A stretch of 64,000 nucleotides of DNA, taken from Clostridium_B lapidicellarium. GTDB lineage: Bacteria > Bacillota > Clostridia > Clostridiales > Clostridiaceae. The number at the start of each line of letters is the position of its first letter. Position 1 is the first letter of the stretch. Below, one piece after another: positions 18,655 through 26,424 of the stretch. The notes under the pieces are model-generated. The model was not told where the DNA came from and made no database searches. It worked only from the letters and a program-made list of their open reading frames with translations. Location: contig NZ_JBGFFE010000007.1 of assembly GCF_041224415.1 (NCBI RefSeq), positions 1-64,000 of the forward strand, written 5' to 3'. Both the position numbers and the translations under genes were made by a program.

Positions 18655-19428
18655 CTATAATCTTCTTATCAATTCCCACACCAATATCATAATTTCATGG
18701 GGAATAAATTTGGCAACTATTCTATGAATAAAACACACCGGTCCCGGAGTAGATACCGGAAGTCCCATTCTACTGTCATTAAGAGCCATAGCAGCTACAC
18801 TTCTTGCTTTACCTGCAAATATGAAATTTTTTATTTTTCTACTGTCTCCATTTTGTTTTGCCTTTGAAATAAATTCAGTATTTTTAATCCAGTAAGGACA
18901 AACTGCTGTTACATGAATGCCTCTTGGCAGTAATTCTATTCTAAGAGCCCTGCTGTATCTATATAAAAATGCTTTTGTAGCGGCATATATATTCAAATAT
19001 TGAAATGGCTGAAAGGCAGCTGTTGAACATATTTCAATAATTCGACTTTTCTTTCTCATATACGGCAATACCGCCACAGTCATGTCCATAGCAGCACGGC
19101 AATTCAAATCTATCATATCATCGCTGTCTAAAAGGCTTATGTCTTTATAACTTCCGATCTTCCCAAACCCCGCTGCATTTACCAGTATATTTACATGCGG
19201 TTTACGTTTCGCCAAATATTCTATAAAATAATCTATATTTTCCCTCTTGACGAGATCAAGCGGTATAACCTGAACTGGAACATTAATTTTATCGGCTAAC
19301 TCTTCAAGACGTTCTTTTCGCCTGGCAACAGCCCAAACTTCATCAATATCCTTTTCTTTAGAGGCAATTTGATAAACGAATTCTCGACCCAGCCCGCTTG
19401 AAGCACCAGTTATTATGGCAATACCCAT
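18655..19428 (-). CDS. Short-chain dehydrogenase/reductase
   Basis: A 257-residue classical SDR. The nucleotide-binding GASSGLGREFVYQIA is at about residues 7-21, the NAAG signature in NILVNAAGFGKIGSY, and the catalytic YxxxK in YAATKAFLYRYSR. Substrate cannot be told. It is preceded by the HxlR regulator on the same strand (40-bp gap), suggesting that HxlR controls it. Confidence 0.85.
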   Translation of the reverse strand: MGIAIITGASSGLGREFVYQIASKEKDIDEVWAVARRKERLEELADKINVPVQVIPLDLVKRENIDYFIEYLAKRKPHVNILVNAAGFGKIGSYKDISLLDSDDMIDLNCRAAMDMTVAVLPYMRKKSRIIEICSTAAFQPFQYLNIYAATKAFLYRYSRALRIELLPRGIHVTAVCPYWIKNTEFISKAKQNGDSRKIKNFIFAGKARSVAAMALNDSRMGLPVSTPGPVCFIHRIVAKFIPHEIMILVWELIRRL

Positions 19429-19468
19429 TTTACCCCCTCCTCATGTTTCATATTTTTAAAAGTCTCCG

Positions 19469-19801
19469 TTACAGTTGGGTACTGTGATTTTTCCCCCATT
19501 GACACATAGCCTCTACAAGTGGTATGAGACTTTTTCCCTTTTTGCTGAGAAAATACTCTACTTTGGGTGGAATCTGCATATACTGTCTTCTCAGTACAAT
19601 TCCCTTTCTTTGAAGTTCCTTTAACTGAGAGCTCAACATTTTATGAGTAATTCCATCAATATTTCTTTTCAATACACCATATCTTATAGTTCCCATACAG
19701 GCCAGCAAATAGATTATTTTCAATTTCCATTTTCCACTTACAATCGACAGAGTGTATTCAAAAGGTTCTTTATTTCCCACATAACAAAGCTTTTCCGACA
19801 T
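19469..19801 (-). CDS. HxlR-family transcriptional regulator
   Basis: A 110-residue winged-helix regulator of the HxlR/DUF24 type: YTLSIVSGKWKLKIIYLLACMGTIRYGVLKRNIDGITHKMLSSQLKELQRKGIV and a C-terminal YFLSKKGKSLIPLVEAMCQWG. The ATG at 19801 sits behind AAAGGAGAG; a start 11 codons earlier lacks such a site. Two Cys residues (one just after the start, one in LLACMG) could sense oxidants or electrophiles, as in some relatives. It lies between the SDR gene and the divergent amidohydrolase and probably regulates both. Confidence 0.85.
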   Translation of the reverse strand: MSEKLCYVGNKEPFEYTLSIVSGKWKLKIIYLLACMGTIRYGVLKRNIDGITHKMLSSQLKELQRKGIVLRRQYMQIPPKVEYFLSKKGKSLIPLVEAMCQWGKNHSTQL

Positions 19802-19820
19802 ATCAATACTCTCCTTTATG

Positions 19821-19849
19821 ATAGTATAGCACAAAAAAGTGCATACTAT
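19821..19849. promoter_or_regulatory. HxlR operator candidate
   Basis: ATAGTATAGCAC and GTGCATACTAT form an inverted repeat (one-base asymmetry) around AAAAAA in the divergent hxlR/amidohydrolase control region. Autoregulation by the adjacent HxlR protein is inferred from position. Confidence 0.45.
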
Positions 19850-19910
19850 TATTTATATTCATACCAGTTATAATAGAGATAATCAAATTTTTGAAAAAGG
19901 AATGATATTT

Positions 19911-20699
19911 ATGATTATCGATGGACATTCTCATCTTACCTTACCTGTGAAAGAACATATAAAAATCATGGACAAGGCAGGCGTAGATAAAACAGTGCTG
20001 TTTTCTACATCTTTTCACCCGGAAATGGATAAAAATGCACAGGAAGTAAAAGCCTCAATGAATTATCTCAATGAGCTTCTGAACGGTAAAAAGGGAAATA
20101 TGACTGAAATACGTAAAAAATCAGTCCAAGAACTGGTAAAAGCCATTAATCTGTATCCCGAACGTTACACCGGCTTTGGTGCTGTACCTCCCGGATTGGA
20201 TTTAAACACCACAGGACAATATATTTCAGATAATATTAAAAAAAATCATCTGGCGGGAATGGGTGAGTTCACACTAGGAAGTGGACAAATTCCTCTTTTG
20301 GAAAATATTTTTAAACTATCACATGAATTTGGAAATCTTCCAATTTGGATACATGGCTTCTTCCCACTTGAACTGCATGATATTAAAAAAATATCCAACT
20401 TTGCACGGAAATATCCTTCTATTCCCGTTATTTTGGGACATCTAGGTGGAATCAACTGGCTTGAAACAATGGATATGGCAAAAGAAATTCCCAATTTATT
20501 TCTTGATACATCTGCTTACTGTTCTACCTTTGTTTTAGGAACTGTTGTCAACGAATTACCTAAAAAATGTATTTTCGGAGTAGACAGACCTTTCGGCGAC
20601 CTTGAATTATCCAAAGAAGCCCTCTTGAAAGTAGCTAAATCAAAATCCATCGCCAGTGCAGTATTGGGAGAAAACATAGCACAGATATTGAAAATTTAA
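19911..20699 (+). CDS. Amidohydrolase-family metal-dependent hydrolase
   Basis: A 262-residue TIM-barrel hydrolase of the amidohydrolase-2 type. The N-terminal IIDGHSHL gives the HxH metal motif; later IWIHGFFP, VILGHLGGINW and LFLDTSAYCS, and near the end FGVDRPFGD with the catalytic Asp, follow the family order. The ATG at 19911 has AAAAGGA nine bases upstream; an earlier ATG at 19839 would run through the divergent promoter and operator. Substrate unknown. It is divergent from hxlR. Confidence 0.8.
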   Translation: MIIDGHSHLTLPVKEHIKIMDKAGVDKTVLFSTSFHPEMDKNAQEVKASMNYLNELLNGKKGNMTEIRKKSVQELVKAINLYPERYTGFGAVPPGLDLNTTGQYISDNIKKNHLAGMGEFTLGSGQIPLLENIFKLSHEFGNLPIWIHGFFPLELHDIKKISNFARKYPSIPVILGHLGGINWLETMDMAKEIPNLFLDTSAYCSTFVLGTVVNELPKKCIFGVDRPFGDLELSKEALLKVAKSKSIASAVLGENIAQILKI

Positions 20700-20739
20700 T
20701 TTAAAATACAAAGTATAAATATAAGCAATTCTAAAAAAT

Positions 20740-20763
20740 AGAGAGCTAAAAAATCAGCTCTCT
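20740..20763 (+). terminator. Terminator after the amidohydrolase
   Basis: AGAGAGCT pairs with AGCTCTCT across an eight-base A-rich loop, 40 bp after the stop. It is the last chromosomal signal before the prophage boundary. Confidence 0.55.
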
Positions 20764-20809
20764 TACTCTTATGCCTTGTACGCTTTTTATGCGGTTTTTT
20801 TATTTTAAA

Positions 20810-20854
20810 TGGCAGGGGTAGAAGGCTTCGAACCCTCAACCAACGGTTTTGGAG
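20810..20854 (-). other. tRNA-Trp 3' fragment, prophage attachment site
   Basis: Read on the minus strand, these 45 nt are the 3' part of a tRNA-Trp: anticodon loop CTCCAAA (anticodon CCA), the 3' anticodon stem, variable loop, T-arm GAGGG-TTCGAAG-CCTTC and acceptor end TACCCCTGCCA. The 5' half is absent; the sequence breaks off in the anticodon loop and phage DNA follows. This is the pattern left when a phage integrates into the 3' end of a tRNA gene. The restored tRNA-Trp should lie at the other prophage end, beyond 64000. Confidence 0.75.
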
Positions 20855-21027
20855 TTCTTTATCTACTATGTATAATACTTTTAAAATTTATTAAAATCTT
20901 TGATTTAAGCCATCCTACAACCCGTTAGGATTAATTTTTTNTTCTTTATCTACTATGTATAATACTTTTAAAATTTATTAAAATCTTTGATTTAAGCCAT
21001 CCTACAACCCGTTAGGATTAATTTTTT
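20855..21027. repeat. 86-bp direct duplication around a single N
   Basis: Positions 20855-20940 and 20942-21027 are identical and separated only by the ambiguous base at 20941. It looks like two contig ends that share an overlap and were joined with an N, rather than a biological repeat. If so, the true sequence is one copy. Confidence 0.75.
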
Positions 21028-21086
21028 TGAATAAATTTATTAATTTTTTTGAAAATTAGACAGCCATTAGACAACCAAATAATACT

Positions 21087-21224
21087 TTAGCTTAACGAAT
21101 TTATATATGTCTTTAAATTATTAAGTATCAGTTTTAAGCTTTTATTCTCATCTTTCAATGTTTTGTTTTCTGCTTCTAGTTTTAGTTTTTCTTCCTCTTC
21201 TAATTTCAACTTTTCATTTGTCAT
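21087..21224 (-). CDS. Small coiled-coil phage protein
   Basis: A 45-residue protein, almost entirely Glu/Lys/Leu heptads (LKLEEEEKLKLEAENKTL), preceded by a strong AAAGGGGAG site. It is the last minus-strand gene before the attachment site. Function unknown. Confidence 0.5.
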   Translation of the reverse strand: MTNEKLKLEEEEKLKLEAENKTLKDENKSLKLILNNLKTYINSLS

Positions 21225-21542
21225 AAAAATCTCCCCTTTAATTAATTTATTTTTATTATAATACGTAATCATCAGCAAAAAACTTTTTTATTTCTTCAAT
21301 ATTTCTTATATATAATACCACTTTTAACCAGATAAAGCAAACATACGTTCGATATGTTAATTCCATATGAAATTTCCGTATATATATTATAAGCCCATTC
21401 TTGTTTACTGGCAGCAAAGGTTTCGACAAATGGAGGAAAATCGTTCTACATAGTCTAGCAATTTCCAGCATTTTAATATTTATTTTTTACCATATTTTAT
21501 ATTATTATAAAATAGATGTCGAATTATAGGAGAACACTTTAA

Positions 21543-21785
21543 ATGTTACTGATAAAAAAATATAGACTTGCCAAAAATATCACCTTAAGAGAACTCTCTA
21601 TTTTAGCTGGTTGTTCCTATGGATATTTAAGCCAGCTTGAAAATGGCAAAAGGAGGAATCCATCATGGAAATTAACTAAGAAAATAGCACGTGCACTTAG
21701 GATATGCCCTATAACGTTATTAGGAGGTTACTGCAGCCGTTTTTGTAATCCTAAATGCTATTATTATAAAAAATATTTTGAATAA
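21543..21785 (+). CDS. XRE-family helix-turn-helix protein
   Basis: An 80-residue Cro/CI-type protein. The HTH occupies residues about 4-58 (LAKNITLRELSILAGCSYGYLSQLENGKR). The tail carries Cys residues in YCSRFCNPKCYYY, which may bind metal. TAGGAG precedes the ATG. It is the first plus-strand gene of the small left-end cluster and could control these genes or lysogeny. No peptidase or other effector domain is attached. Confidence 0.8.
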   Translation: MLLIKKYRLAKNITLRELSILAGCSYGYLSQLENGKRRNPSWKLTKKIARALRICPITLLGGYCSRFCNPKCYYYKKYFE

Positions 21786-21857
21786 AAGGTTATTAACTGT
21801 TTATAACTTTTAAGACACAGTTATAAACCTTTTATATACTTTATTTAGGTGAGACGT

Positions 21858-22010
21858 ATGATAAAAAAAGAAAATACAATAGTTACAGCTGTTATTCCTA
21901 AAAAGGTATATGAAATGCTTGAAAAAGAAGCCGAATATGAAGATAGGTCTGTTAGTGGAATGGTACGTAAAATTATAAAAGATCATTATGGAATAAAAGA
22001 TAATGAATAG
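21858..22010 (+). CDS. Ribbon-helix-helix (Arc/CopG-like) small protein
   Basis: A 50-residue protein beginning MIKKENTIVTAVIPKKVYEM and continuing with EKEAEYEDRSVSGMVRKII: one beta strand and two helices, the ribbon-helix-helix pattern. GGTGAG precedes the ATG. It follows the XRE gene by 72 bp and is closed by a strong terminator. Probably a DNA-binding regulator; an antitoxin role is possible but no toxin is adjacent. Confidence 0.65.
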   Translation: MIKKENTIVTAVIPKKVYEMLEKEAEYEDRSVSGMVRKIIKDHYGIKDNE

Positions 22011-22014
22011 AGAA

Positions 22015-22041
22015 AGAGCCCCTAAATAAATTAGGGGCTCT
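22015..22041 (+). terminator. Terminator after the RHH gene
   Basis: Perfect 11-bp stem AGAGCCCCTAA/TTAGGGGCTCT with a five-base loop, starting four bases after the stop codon. Confidence 0.75.
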
Positions 22042-22368
22042 TAGACTTTCATGAGGTTCCTTATTTCAAAATGGCACAATGATTTAAGCGCTAACCTCAT
22101 GTTTGTTTCTTACCACACATAAGAAACATTTTTTAAATTACACGAAAGAGAACTTTTTACTGTCTGTTATACATTTAATATCTCTATTTAATTATATTTT
22201 ACCATTTATACGCTGCTAGTCAATACTTTTGATAAAATATAATGCAGCTTTACCTTGCTGCTTTTATTACTATAAGAATATAAACTCTCCAAACCTAAAT
22301 GCATAGCAAAGGCTTCAATTCTTTTGTGAGAGTGTGGATCTCACCAGAAGGCCTGTATTTATACCTAA
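22042..22368 (+). other. Non-coding stretch with nested inverted repeats
   Basis: No gene of convincing length. CATGAGGTT (22050-22058) and AACCTCATG (22093-22101) are exact inverted arms 34 bases apart. They are followed by a second hairpin TGTTTCTTA/TAAGAAACA (22104-22128) with six T residues, a good intrinsic terminator in the plus direction. Together they could be a short RNA of about 90 nt ending at 22134. The remaining part up to 22368 shows nothing interpretable. Confidence 0.4.
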
Positions 22369-22800
22369 TTGAAGCAATATGGGTGGGAAGAAAGAAATGC
22401 AGATCAGAGAAATATACCTATTTTGGATGATTATTCTGATTTTTTGCAGGCATATATAGAACTGCATGGGAGGCTTGACTATTCAACTAGATATATGAGT
22501 AAAAATAAGAGAGAAAGATATAGAGGACTTAGGCTAAGGATATATGGCAATTACATAATAATAAATTCTATCAACAATATATTACATAGATACATAAAAG
22601 TTAGTTTAAAAACTCCACAGCTTAATATAAACAAGAAAACAGCTATCCTTTACTACACCTCGTTCAAAGAAATAGATGCTATTATAAATTACATATCTGG
22701 GACACCTTGTTTCCTAGAGTTTTGGCAAGATGTAGATATGAAATTAAAGAAGCCAGTAATTTATAAAGAACCCCTTAAAAAACTTTTAAAAAACTTATAA
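22369..22800 (+). CDS. LAGLIDADG-like small protein (possible homing-endonuclease half)
   Basis: 143 residues from a TTG start; a stop codon lies directly upstream in frame, so no longer version exists. Segments LRLRIYGNYIIINSINNIL and ILYYTSFKEIDAIINYISG match the beta-alpha pattern of LAGLIDADG-type domains of phage homing enzymes, but the acidic catalytic motif is not clear and there is no second half. It may be a decayed or repurposed domain. The end (MKLKKPVIYKEPLKKLLKN) is duplicated as a remnant at 60878-60934 on the other strand, again just before a promoter. Confidence 0.5.
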   Translation: MKQYGWEERNADQRNIPILDDYSDFLQAYIELHGRLDYSTRYMSKNKRERYRGLRLRIYGNYIIINSINNILHRYIKVSLKTPQLNINKKTAILYYTSFKEIDAIINYISGTPCFLEFWQDVDMKLKKPVIYKEPLKKLLKNL

Positions 22801-22807
22801 AAAAGTA

Positions 22808-22836
22808 TTGACATTGTACGTACATGGGCGTATAAT
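22808..22836 (+). promoter_or_regulatory. Consensus promoter with spacer palindrome
   Basis: TTGACA, 17 bp, TATAAT: a perfect housekeeping promoter. The spacer contains the palindrome TGTACGTACA (22815-22824), a likely repressor site because binding there would block RNA polymerase. It drives 22883-24469. Confidence 0.85.
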
Positions 22837-22882
22837 AGCATTATAAGATAAAGAAAGTAAAAAATAATGGAGGGTTTTAAAA

Positions 22883-23377
22883 ATGGGAAATGTTAAAATT
22901 TTAAAAGATGAAATTAAGGGAGCTATTAAAGAAAAAGGATTAGACGGATATGGACAGATTGAGTTAGATTTTGCAGATTTAGGCGAAGAGGAAGAAATTC
23001 GAGAGGCAAGTAAAGAACTAGGGTTTAAAATAGAAAAAGGCGAAGGCCAGGGCGTATACTGGTTAGTATTGCAGGAAGAAAAATATATAGATGGTGTATT
23101 AGGATTGGATGGTACAGAGTTCCAGATGAATGGGAACTCTGTAGAACTGAAGGTAGAGAAAGGGGATTACCCAGAAATATTCCTTACTATTATAGTGAAC
23201 GGTCAAGTGATGTTTGAAGAACCCTTCAAACTGATTGATGAGCAAGATATGATATGGATGGATGATGTTGTCCATACCAGAGGATATCACGAGGAAGACG
23301 GGGAATATACTGAAGAGTTTGAGCATGTTGAAAATCTATTACTTACAAGTTGTGGTATGGAAAGTTCGTTATATTAG
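22883..23377 (+). CDS. Acidic phage protein of unknown function
   Basis: A 164-residue, strongly acidic protein with no recognisable domain. The N-terminal part is helical and charged (ILKDEIKGAIKEKGLDGYG), the middle beta-rich, and the C terminus contains DDVVHTRGYHEEDGEYTEEFEH. A good GGAGGG site precedes the ATG. It is the first gene after the consensus promoter and is joined to the next gene by the conserved intercistronic hairpin. Acidic small proteins of this type are often nucleic-acid mimics, but nothing here proves that. Confidence 0.7.
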   Translation: MGNVKILKDEIKGAIKEKGLDGYGQIELDFADLGEEEEIREASKELGFKIEKGEGQGVYWLVLQEEKYIDGVLGLDGTEFQMNGNSVELKVEKGDYPEIFLTIIVNGQVMFEEPFKLIDEQDMIWMDDVVHTRGYHEEDGEYTEEFEHVENLLLTSCGMESSLY

Positions 23378-23430
23378 AAAATATTTTGGTTGGCAGTTAT
23401 CCAGAAAACTGCCAGAAGGAGGGAATAAAA
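23378..23430 (+). promoter_or_regulatory. Conserved intercistronic hairpin, copy A
   Basis: Between a stop codon and the next ATG: TTTTGG, stem TGGCAGTT (23391-23398), loop ATCCAGAA, stem AACTGCCA (23407-23414), then AGAAGGAGGG. The same element occurs three more times on the minus strand at 58950-60373, always between two genes and always ending in the ribosome site. Confidence 0.85.
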
Positions 23431-23802
23431 ATGCTAGATGATAGAATATATCTCCGGGCGAATAGTTCGGAGAAAAGAATATTTAGAGAAGTAGCTAAAA
23501 GAAAAATACAGGATGGGAACGCTGTAATACGGGTTATTATGCGTAATTACATTAAAAGTTATTTTGTAGAAGAAATTCAAAGTGTTACTCTCCCGGCAGA
23601 AAAAGCACTTTGTGATGAAGAATGGGCAAAAGAGAAAAAAATACCTTTAGATGCAAATATAGAAGTTGTGTTTAAAGAAAATAGAATTGAGTACAACAGA
23701 AGTGACAATAACTCAAATGAACCCGTATTGGTAGGGCTTGACAAGTGGGATGATATATTTGAAAATTATCCAGAATTATTGGAATACGCTTTAGGAGCAT
23801 AG
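23431..23802 (+). CDS. Phage protein of unknown function
   Basis: A 123-residue protein. The ATG at 23431 follows the conserved hairpin and its GGAGGG; an earlier start would translate through the hairpin. The N terminus (LRANSSEKRIFREVAKRKIQ and IRVIMRNYIKSYF) could be a small DNA-binding or RHH-like helical region; the rest is acidic. It overlaps functionally with the next gene, whose start lies five bases after its stop. Confidence 0.65.
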   Translation: MLDDRIYLRANSSEKRIFREVAKRKIQDGNAVIRVIMRNYIKSYFVEEIQSVTLPAEKALCDEEWAKEKKIPLDANIEVVFKENRIEYNRSDNNSNEPVLVGLDKWDDIFENYPELLEYALGA

Positions 23803-23806
23803 AAAA

Positions 23807-24469
23807 ATGGGAAGGATAAAAGACTTAACCGGTCAAAGGTTTGGAAAGTTAATGGTATTAGAAATAACGGATAAAAGGGATTTACATAATTCTGTGATAT
23901 GGAAGTGTAAATGTGACTGCGGGAATATAGCTTATGTCTCAAATTCAAATCTACAAGGCGGACAAAAGTCATGTGGATGTCTAAGGGAGGAAAGACTAAA
24001 AGAACATAGGAAGAAAAACTTTAATCTAGTTGGAAAGAGGTTTGGGAAATTAGTTGTTTTAGAGCAGGCAGGAGTAGATAAATACCAACATTCTTTATGG
24101 AAATGTAAGTGTGATTGCGGCAATATAGTAATAGTTAGGAGGGAGAGCCTTACTCTAGGCATGACAAGATCGTGCGGATGCATGGTAATGAAACATTTGG
24201 AGGATATAAAAGAAAATAATTCTGTGGACAATACAAACATTGCTATTATTAAAAAATTAATAAGCAATAATAAATCTAAAGTAACCAAAAGTGGAATAAA
24301 AGGAGTAGGTTGGAGCAAGAAAAGGGAAAAATGGATAAGCTATATAATGTTTCAAAAGAAACAACACATATTAGGCTATTTTACAGAGCTAGAAGATGCC
24401 ATAAAAGCCCGTAAAGAAGCGGAAGAAAAATATTTCAAATCGTTTTTAGAGAAACATAATAAAAAATAA
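23807..24469 (+). CDS. AP2-domain protein with two zinc-ribbon-like repeats
   Basis: 220 residues. Two tandem modules of the form GxRFGKLxVLE...WKCKCDCGN...SCGC (residues about 9-58 and 76-125) each carry four to five Cys. A C-terminal AP2-like DNA-binding domain follows (SGIKGVGWSKKREKWISYI...HILGYFTELEDAIKARKEAE, about 165-210). Such proteins occur in phages as relatives of mobile HNH-AP2 homing endonucleases, but no HNH motif is visible, so this may be a DNA-binding derivative. It is third in the promoter-hairpin operon. Confidence 0.75.
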   Translation: MGRIKDLTGQRFGKLMVLEITDKRDLHNSVIWKCKCDCGNIAYVSNSNLQGGQKSCGCLREERLKEHRKKNFNLVGKRFGKLVVLEQAGVDKYQHSLWKCKCDCGNIVIVRRESLTLGMTRSCGCMVMKHLEDIKENNSVDNTNIAIIKKLISNNKSKVTKSGIKGVGWSKKREKWISYIMFQKKQHILGYFTELEDAIKARKEAEEKYFKSFLEKHNKK

Positions 24470-24496
24470 AGCCCGGTGGGGATAACCTACCGGGCT
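24470..24496 (-). terminator. Terminator of the phage late operon
   Basis: AGCCCGGT/ACCGGGCT stem between two convergent genes. On the minus strand it is followed by TTTATTTTTTATT, so it mainly ends the late transcript after the holin gene; it also abuts the stop of the plus-strand AP2 gene. Confidence 0.8.
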
Positions 24497-24500
24497 AAAA

Positions 24501-24974
24501 CTATTTCTGTGGAGTTGTTGTATCCTTCACGACAGCTGGAGCCACTGCACTTTGTACAGTAGAAAGTTTGTTTTGCAAGGTGCTTATATTGGCTTTTAGT
24601 TCTGTGTTTTCCTTTGTGGTCGCATCCAGTTTCTTCTGTATCGGTGCAATTTTCGCGTCTATGAGTTTGTTTATATCGGCAGAATCGCTTTCCTTTACAG
24701 CCCACTCCACAATTAAGCTTATAACATTTACAAGGGTATCGCTTACCTTTATGCCTTTACTTGCTAGAAAATCAGTCAACCCTTTTATGGCTGTATTCTT
24801 CCTATCTGCGGCAGAAAGCTGGCCAGATAAATACAACTGTTCCACTCCGCCGACAATCTTTAGGGCCATGTCAAACAGACCCGTGATGTCTATTTTCTTA
24901 TATCGTAGGTACCCAAATACAAACAGAAGAATTACAACTACTGCAACACCAGATATTATATATACGTTATTCAT
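24501..24974 (-). CDS. Phage holin, LLH family
   Basis: A 157-residue protein with one N-terminal membrane segment (ISGVAVVVILLFVFGYLRY, residues about 7-25), an amphipathic middle and a C-terminal coiled coil (KENTELKANISTLQNKLSTV). This matches LLH-type holins, which form the membrane lesion that releases or activates endolysin. It is the last late gene, directly after the endolysin. Confidence 0.75.
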   Translation of the reverse strand: MNNVYIISGVAVVVILLFVFGYLRYKKIDITGLFDMALKIVGGVEQLYLSGQLSAADRKNTAIKGLTDFLASKGIKVSDTLVNVISLIVEWAVKESDSADINKLIDAKIAPIQKKLDATTKENTELKANISTLQNKLSTVQSAVAPAVVKDTTTPQK

Positions 24975-24985
24975 TTTATTGCCTC

Positions 24986-25987
24986 CTAATTATTCAAAAA
25001 TATCGACCAAGTATCAAGTCCCAATACTCCGCTTGTAGCTCTACCCCAATTTTTCTGGAGATTTGTAACTGCTTGGAATGTAGGCTCATCATATGTCATA
25101 GGCTTGTATGAGCCTTCTTTTAAATATCCATACATAACAAGTTTCTGCTGCAACCATAAAACTACATGAGACTTATGCCCCTTAGTTATCAAAGGTTCAA
25201 TCCCCTGTAATGCCGCCGAAGTATTTCTTCCTGCTATACCGTCACATAAGAGTTTTGCATTGTAGTCATTGTTCAGTTGATATTGTAAGGCGCAAATCTG
25301 TTTTTGCAGCGTAGTAAGTTCCTTGGTTGGTATGACTCCTGTAAATATGGAATCGTTGAAGTAGTCCCTGTCTACGTCACCAACCATGCCTGCAACTGTT
25401 CCTGCGGCTGTATACTGCCAGCTTGCGGCATCTGGATATTGTACTGGCTGTTTTCCATAGCTTGCGAGCCAAATAGGTACGTTCCCGATATTTCCAGATA
25501 AGTATTCATAGTAGAATGAAAGCCCCGTATAAACGCCTATCTTGTAACCTCTGCCTTGAACATAGCCTATAAATTTGTTTGTAAAATCTATAGCCTGAGA
25601 TTTTGTCCAATTCGGCTGATTCTCTATATCCAGCCATAAGATTGTGTCTAAATGTAGCCCCTGTATCTGGTTTAAAAAGTGTTGTGCCTGTGCTACTGGT
25701 TGACCGTTATTTGTGGCAAAATGGTAATATCCCACCTTAAAACCGTATTGAGGGAGCATAGAAGCTCTATAACTTAAAAGGCTATCATTATAAGTCATGC
25801 CTTCGCTAGCCTTCTGGATTACCACACTTACGCCAGAATTTTTAAGTTGCTGGTAATCTGAAATGTTGCTATACTCGTATACGTCCACACCTTTGTATAT
25901 GTTTGTGGCTTGTACATTTGCGGGTATAAAAAAAACGCCAGCCGTAAACGCTAGTGCTACAATAAATGTTATTATTCTCTTTTCCAT
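24986..25987 (-). CDS. Secreted GH25 endolysin with peptidoglycan-binding domain
   Basis: 333 residues. A Sec-type signal peptide (IITFIVALAFTAGVFFIPANVQA, about 5-27) is followed by a GH25 lysozyme domain (KGVDVYEYS, VIQKASEGMTY, VGYYHFA, ILWLDIEN with the catalytic Asp/Glu, SWQYTAAG). A C-terminal PG-binding-1 domain (IAGRNTSAALQG...VLWLQQKLVMYGY, about 255-333) completes it. It cleaves the glycan backbone for host lysis. The signal peptide is notable: export may be Sec-dependent rather than holin-dependent. Confidence 0.92.
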   Translation of the reverse strand: MEKRIITFIVALAFTAGVFFIPANVQATNIYKGVDVYEYSNISDYQQLKNSGVSVVIQKASEGMTYNDSLLSYRASMLPQYGFKVGYYHFATNNGQPVAQAQHFLNQIQGLHLDTILWLDIENQPNWTKSQAIDFTNKFIGYVQGRGYKIGVYTGLSFYYEYLSGNIGNVPIWLASYGKQPVQYPDAASWQYTAAGTVAGMVGDVDRDYFNDSIFTGVIPTKELTTLQKQICALQYQLNNDYNAKLLCDGIAGRNTSAALQGIEPLITKGHKSHVVLWLQQKLVMYGYLKEGSYKPMTYDEPTFQAVTNLQKNWGRATSGVLGLDTWSIFLNN

Positions 25988-25998
25988 TTTATCCCTTC

Positions 25999-26277
25999 TT
26001 ATTTTATTTGTTCTTCCAATCCATCTATTCTGTGATGAGCTGATGCCGTAGAATCTTCGACTTTCGCTAATCGTTCCCCCATATCTTGTTGCCTTACTCC
26101 TAATGCTTTAACATCATCACGTGTATCTTTTACATTGCCTCCCATAACATCAATTTTTGCTTCTATTATTGCCAAACCTTTAGTATTGTCTTTGCCGTCT
26201 TTTGTGTAAAGTCGGCTTAAGCTTATAATTGCAACAATAACTGCTATACCAGATATTACCGTTCCAATAATTTCCAT
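25999..26277 (-). CDS. Small membrane/coiled-coil lysis-module protein
   Basis: A 92-residue protein with an N-terminal membrane segment (IIGTVISGIAVIVAIISL) and a coiled-coil tail (KIDVMGGNVKDTRDDVKAL, EERLAKVED-like). This organisation resembles XhlA/hemolysin-type lysis proteins that sit beside holins. The ATG at 26277 is used because GAAGG lies seven bases upstream. It precedes the endolysin. Confidence 0.65.
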   Translation of the reverse strand: MEIIGTVISGIAVIVAIISLSRLYTKDGKDNTKGLAIIEAKIDVMGGNVKDTRDDVKALGVRQQDMGERLAKVEDSTASAHHRIDGLEEQIK

Positions 26278-26424
26278 TATCATTCCTTCTTTCAAGTAAA
26301 ACAATTTATGATTTCTTATTTTTTAAGATGTATAATGCATATCTAGCCTCCTAAATTTTTGTATTAAAAAAGGACTTAGAAATTAATCTAAACCCTTGTC
26401 CATTTACTTCGCATTATTATTCGT

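Noticed and set aside
20810..20854. Functional tRNA gene
   Set aside because: Only the 3' half is present; it cannot fold into a tRNA.
21256..21471. 71-codon frame on the minus strand
   Set aside because: No ribosome site. Another frame over the same stretch (FVETFAASKQEWAYNIYTE...) looks more protein-like but has an upstream stop and no start, so at best a gene remnant.
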